In this document: one piece after another, positions 61,795 to 64,000 of the stretch
Layout of the letters: every line of letters starts with the position of its first letter
How positions within the stretch are numbered: the first letter of the stretch is position 1
Assembly: GCF_017165765.1 (NCBI RefSeq)
Contig: NZ_JAFGZD010000007.1
Location: 186,001 to 250,000 of the forward strand
Length of the DNA: 64,000 nt
Direction: 5' to 3'
Source: Pseudomonas capsici
GTDB lineage: Bacteria; Pseudomonadota; Gammaproteobacteria; Pseudomonadales; Pseudomonadaceae
Translations under genes and position numbers: made by a program
The notes under the pieces: generated by a model
What the model was told of the DNA's origin: nothing
What the model saw: the letters and a program-made list of their open reading frames with translations, nothing else
Databases searched by the model: none

Positions 61795-63189
61795 TCAGGG
61801 TTGTTTGACGGCAAGGGCTTGCGGGACATTCAGGGGAGTGACCTGGGCCGCGAGTCCACTGGTGAATACCTGATTGCCCAAGGCGCGCAGGGTGACGACC
61901 TGATAACGCTGATCGACCTTGACCTGCACATGTGTGCCGCCCAGCGTGCTTGGCAGTACGACCTGATGCATGCCCGGCGTCAGACGCAGCCTTGCCACCA
62001 GTGTGTTGTCTGGCAGGGTGCGCCAGGTGCGGGTGTCGGCACCTTCGGTAATGGCCGAGGCGATACCGACTGCCAGACCGGCCAGCGGGTTGACGTCGTT
62101 GAGCTGTTTCTGCGCGACGCCACGGGTAATGGCGCGCAATGTGGTGCGCACGATGATGCCCGGCATGTCGTCACGCAGGGCACGGCGCGACATGTCGGTG
62201 GTGCTGTTGAGTAGCGTCAGGTTGAGCGGTTGGCCGTCCAGGGTGATCTGGCTGACGATCGGGGTGCTGGTATCCGGCTTGATCACCGGAAACGACAGCG
62301 GTGTGATGACCAGATTGTTACTGATCGGCAGCGGCAGCGGGATGCGTACCGAATCACGGGCCGGAGCAAAGCCGCTCTGGATCACGATCAGTACCTCGCT
62401 GCTGCCATCCTTGCTGGCAGCCGCATCGAGATCGGCCAGGGATTTTTCCAGCAACGGGGTATTGGGGCGCAGTTCTGCTGCCTTGCGATAGCCCGGCGCG
62501 GCAAGGTCTTTTTCCCCCAATGCTTCGTAGACGAAGCCTGCCAGATAGTGGCTGAACGCACTCTGGTAGCTGTTCTTCAGGTTGACGACTTCGGGCGCAT
62601 CCAGTGACTCGACCGGGTAGCCTTTAAGGTCCTTGACGCTGGTTTTCACGCCCTTGCTTTCGGCTTCCTGCTCGCTCTTGAAGTATTCCTTGTCGCGCAG
62701 GTTGGCGATCACGGCTTCACGTTCGTGGGTCTTCTTGATTTCGGTGCGGGCTCCCTCGAAATCGTTCTGGCCCAGCAGATTGAGCGCCATCTGGGTGGTC
62801 AGCATGACCTTTTCATAGTCATAGCCTTCGTAGCGACGCACCTTGTCATTGATCAGAAAGCTGCCGAACTGAGCGAGGTATTTGTCGGTGTCTAACTTGA
62901 CCGACTCTTCCCACTTGAACACCACCTGATCGGCAGTACGCCAGGCGGCCTGACTACCGGTGAAGTCTCCCTTGGAGCGCAGCAGTTCGCCTTTCTCGAA
63001 GTAGTAGAGCAGGTCTTTTTCTTCGCCTGTGTTGTTCTTTTCCAGTGTACCGAGGGCGGCATCGACATTGCCGCTGGCCAGTTGCTGGTTGGTTTCCTTC
63101 AGTTCGGAGTCATAGCTGCGGAACACGGAGCAGCCTGCCAGCAGGACAGAGGCAGCCAGCGCGAATACGGTAAGAAAACGGGAGGGCAT
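61795..63189 (-). CDS. COG3014 family lipoprotein
   Basis: A 464-residue lipoprotein: MPSRFLTVFALAASVLLAGCSVFRSYDSELKETNQQLASGNVDAALGTLEK, lipobox LAGC. The N-terminal half shows tetratricopeptide-like helices ('FSHYLAGFVYEALGEKDLAAPGYRKAAELRPNTPLLEKSLADLDA'), the C-terminal half is beta-rich. It matches the COG3014 family of uncharacterised envelope proteins, often beside ycfL-lpoB. I place the start at 63189; an in-frame ATG lies four codons upstream at 63201. Confidence 0.8.
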   Translation of the reverse strand: MPSRFLTVFALAASVLLAGCSVFRSYDSELKETNQQLASGNVDAALGTLEKNNTGEEKDLLYYFEKGELLRSKGDFTGSQAAWRTADQVVFKWEESVKLDTDKYLAQFGSFLINDKVRRYEGYDYEKVMLTTQMALNLLGQNDFEGARTEIKKTHEREAVIANLRDKEYFKSEQEAESKGVKTSVKDLKGYPVESLDAPEVVNLKNSYQSAFSHYLAGFVYEALGEKDLAAPGYRKAAELRPNTPLLEKSLADLDAAASKDGSSEVLIVIQSGFAPARDSVRIPLPLPISNNLVITPLSFPVIKPDTSTPIVSQITLDGQPLNLTLLNSTTDMSRRALRDDMPGIIVRTTLRAITRGVAQKQLNDVNPLAGLAVGIASAITEGADTRTWRTLPDNTLVARLRLTPGMHQVVLPSTLGGTHVQVKVDQRYQVVTLRALGNQVFTSGLAAQVTPLNVPQALAVKQP

Positions 63190-63525
63190 GATGATTTCCA
63201 TTCTGTAGCCAAAGGCGGCTACGTCAGTCCATTTGGACAAGCAGCAAAAATGCTGCATGAGTATTTGTCTTTTTCTCCGGCAGGAAAAAGCCGGGGGATT
63301 ATAGGGCGGGTTTTTGAGTGTGCAATGGCATTTTGATGTCATTGGATGCCTGTTGCTTTGCGCTGTCTGGAATCGGCCTGTCAGCGGGAACCTGATCTTT
63401 TGAGCCACAACAATGCTGTATCGGGATTTTGGTAATGTTTTGTCACAAATATCGGGGTCGAGTATTGAGTCGAGGCAGATGGAAAGGAACAATGCAGCGC
63501 ATTGCATTCCTGTCGAGATTGATTC
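63190..63525. other. Intergenic spacer, 336 bases
   Basis: Divergent spacer between the COG3014 lipoprotein and the cytochrome c/FTR1-type gene. It is AT-rich around 63400-63470, as expected for promoters. I see no convincing gene, terminator or firmly assignable operator here; a weak inverted repeat CAATG...CATTG lies at about 63322-63343. Confidence 0.4.
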
Positions 63526-64000
63526 ATGCCCCTGCATTCCCGTTTCATGGTCTGGCTGTTGGCGCCGCTGCTTGCGCTATGCAGCTTCGGCCTGCTGGCC
63601 GACCCCGTCGATGGCGCTGCCCAGGCGTTGCATCTGCTGGACTATATAGGTGCCGACTACCCGGCCACCGTAGCTGACGGCAAGATTGTCGATGAAGCCG
63701 AATACCGGGAACAGATCGAATTTCTCGGCGCATTGCAGGGCCTGATCGTTGCCTTGCCGCAGCGTGCCGAACGCGATGCACTGGAGCAGGGGGTGGCCGC
63801 CCTGAAGGACGCGGTAATCAAGCGTGAGGACGGCACGCTTGTCGCTCGTCAGGCCCGGCAACTGGGGGCACGGCTGGCTGTTGCCTATGAAGTCAGCCAG
63901 GCCCCGGTCATCACGCCTGATCCGACCCGCGGTGCTCCGCTGTATGCGCAGAACTGTTCGGTCTGCCATGGCGACACCGGTGCCGGTGACGGCCCGGCCG
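63526..64000 (+). CDS. Cytochrome c domain protein, probable cytochrome c-FTR1 iron permease, N-terminal part
   Basis: A frame starting MPLHSRFMVWLLAPLLALCSFGLLADP, a signal peptide, that runs off the right edge after 158 residues. 'ALHLLDYIGADYPATVADGKIVDEAEYREQIEFLGALQGLIVALPQ' and 'PTRGAPLYAQNCSVCHGDTGAGDGPA' are visible, with haem site CSVCH. This order, a helical region followed by a cytochrome c domain, is that of the large fused cytochrome c-FTR1 permeases of Pseudomonas. The permease domain, if present, lies beyond the window. Confidence 0.72.
   Translation, partial: MPLHSRFMVWLLAPLLALCSFGLLADPVDGAAQALHLLDYIGADYPATVADGKIVDEAEYREQIEFLGALQGLIVALPQRAERDALEQGVAALKDAVIKREDGTLVARQARQLGARLAVAYEVSQAPVITPDPTRGAPLYAQNCSVCHGDTGAGDGPA

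Overview
The window is a 64 kb piece of a Pseudomonas chromosome, most likely a fluorescent plant-associated species near P. syringae. The genus call rests on gene order: pauB4-like oxidase, lrp, dadA-ridA-alr, pauR, cycB, xpt, rep, proE-like, MATE, LysR, comM, ubiK, glnK-amtB, yjbQ, sutA, HAD, xerC, DUF484, dapF, lysA, lptM, cyaY, rnk, cyaA, argH, algZ-algR, hemCDXY, dsbB, algQ, FKBP, algP and an ABC-F gene. This is the block I recall as roughly PA5249-PA5312 of P. aeruginosa PAO1, read backwards. REP-type palindromes and 'tacaagct' palindromic repeats also fit the genus. The species call is inference. No tRNA, rRNA, CRISPR array or insertion sequence was seen.

Layout. (1) 1-7200: amine and alanine catabolism (MocR regulator fragment, DUF1127, PauB-like oxidase, Lrp, DadA, RidA, alanine racemase, PauR) and cytochrome c5. 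(2) 7300-9950: a toxin-antitoxin pair with a palindromic operator, then a CoA hydrolase/transferase. (3) 9939-15367: a sulfide/sulfane-sulfur island with two YeeE/YedE half-transporters, a TauE/SafE exporter, an SQOR-type sulfide:quinone oxidoreductase, a persulfide dioxygenase-like MBL protein and a divergent FisR-like sigma-54 activator. The shared spacer carries a phased TGGCAGT repeat array and a candidate -24/-12 promoter. (4) 15370-27019: xpt, rep, GGDEF-EAL protein, MATE pump, LysR, chemoreceptor, an orphan AT-rich membrane protein and comM.

(5) 27176-30974 is an accessory cassette between two core genes, comM and ubiK. It holds an Abi-like HEPN protein, a divergent candidate small RNA sharing a palindromic promoter with it, a small membrane protein, a trypsin-like serine protease and a papain-like (AvrRpt2/C70-like) cysteine protease. 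This is the best candidate here for an undescribed defence or conflict system.

(6) 31000-46615 returns to the core: ubiK, nitrogen control (glnK-amtB behind a sigma-54/NtrC-type promoter), sutA, the xerC-dapF-lysA-lptM string, cyaY, rnk, cyaA and argH. (7) 46763-56714 is the alginate/virulence control and haem block: AlgZ-AlgR, HemC-D-X-Y, a DsbB-like protein lacking one expected cysteine, AlgQ, an FKBP isomerase and the repeat-rich AlgP. (8) 56761-64000: ABC-F ATPase, MscS-like channel, LysE exporter, a four-gene envelope cluster (CsgG-like, LpoB, YcfL, COG3014 lipoprotein) and the start of a cytochrome c protein that probably continues into an FTR1 iron permease.
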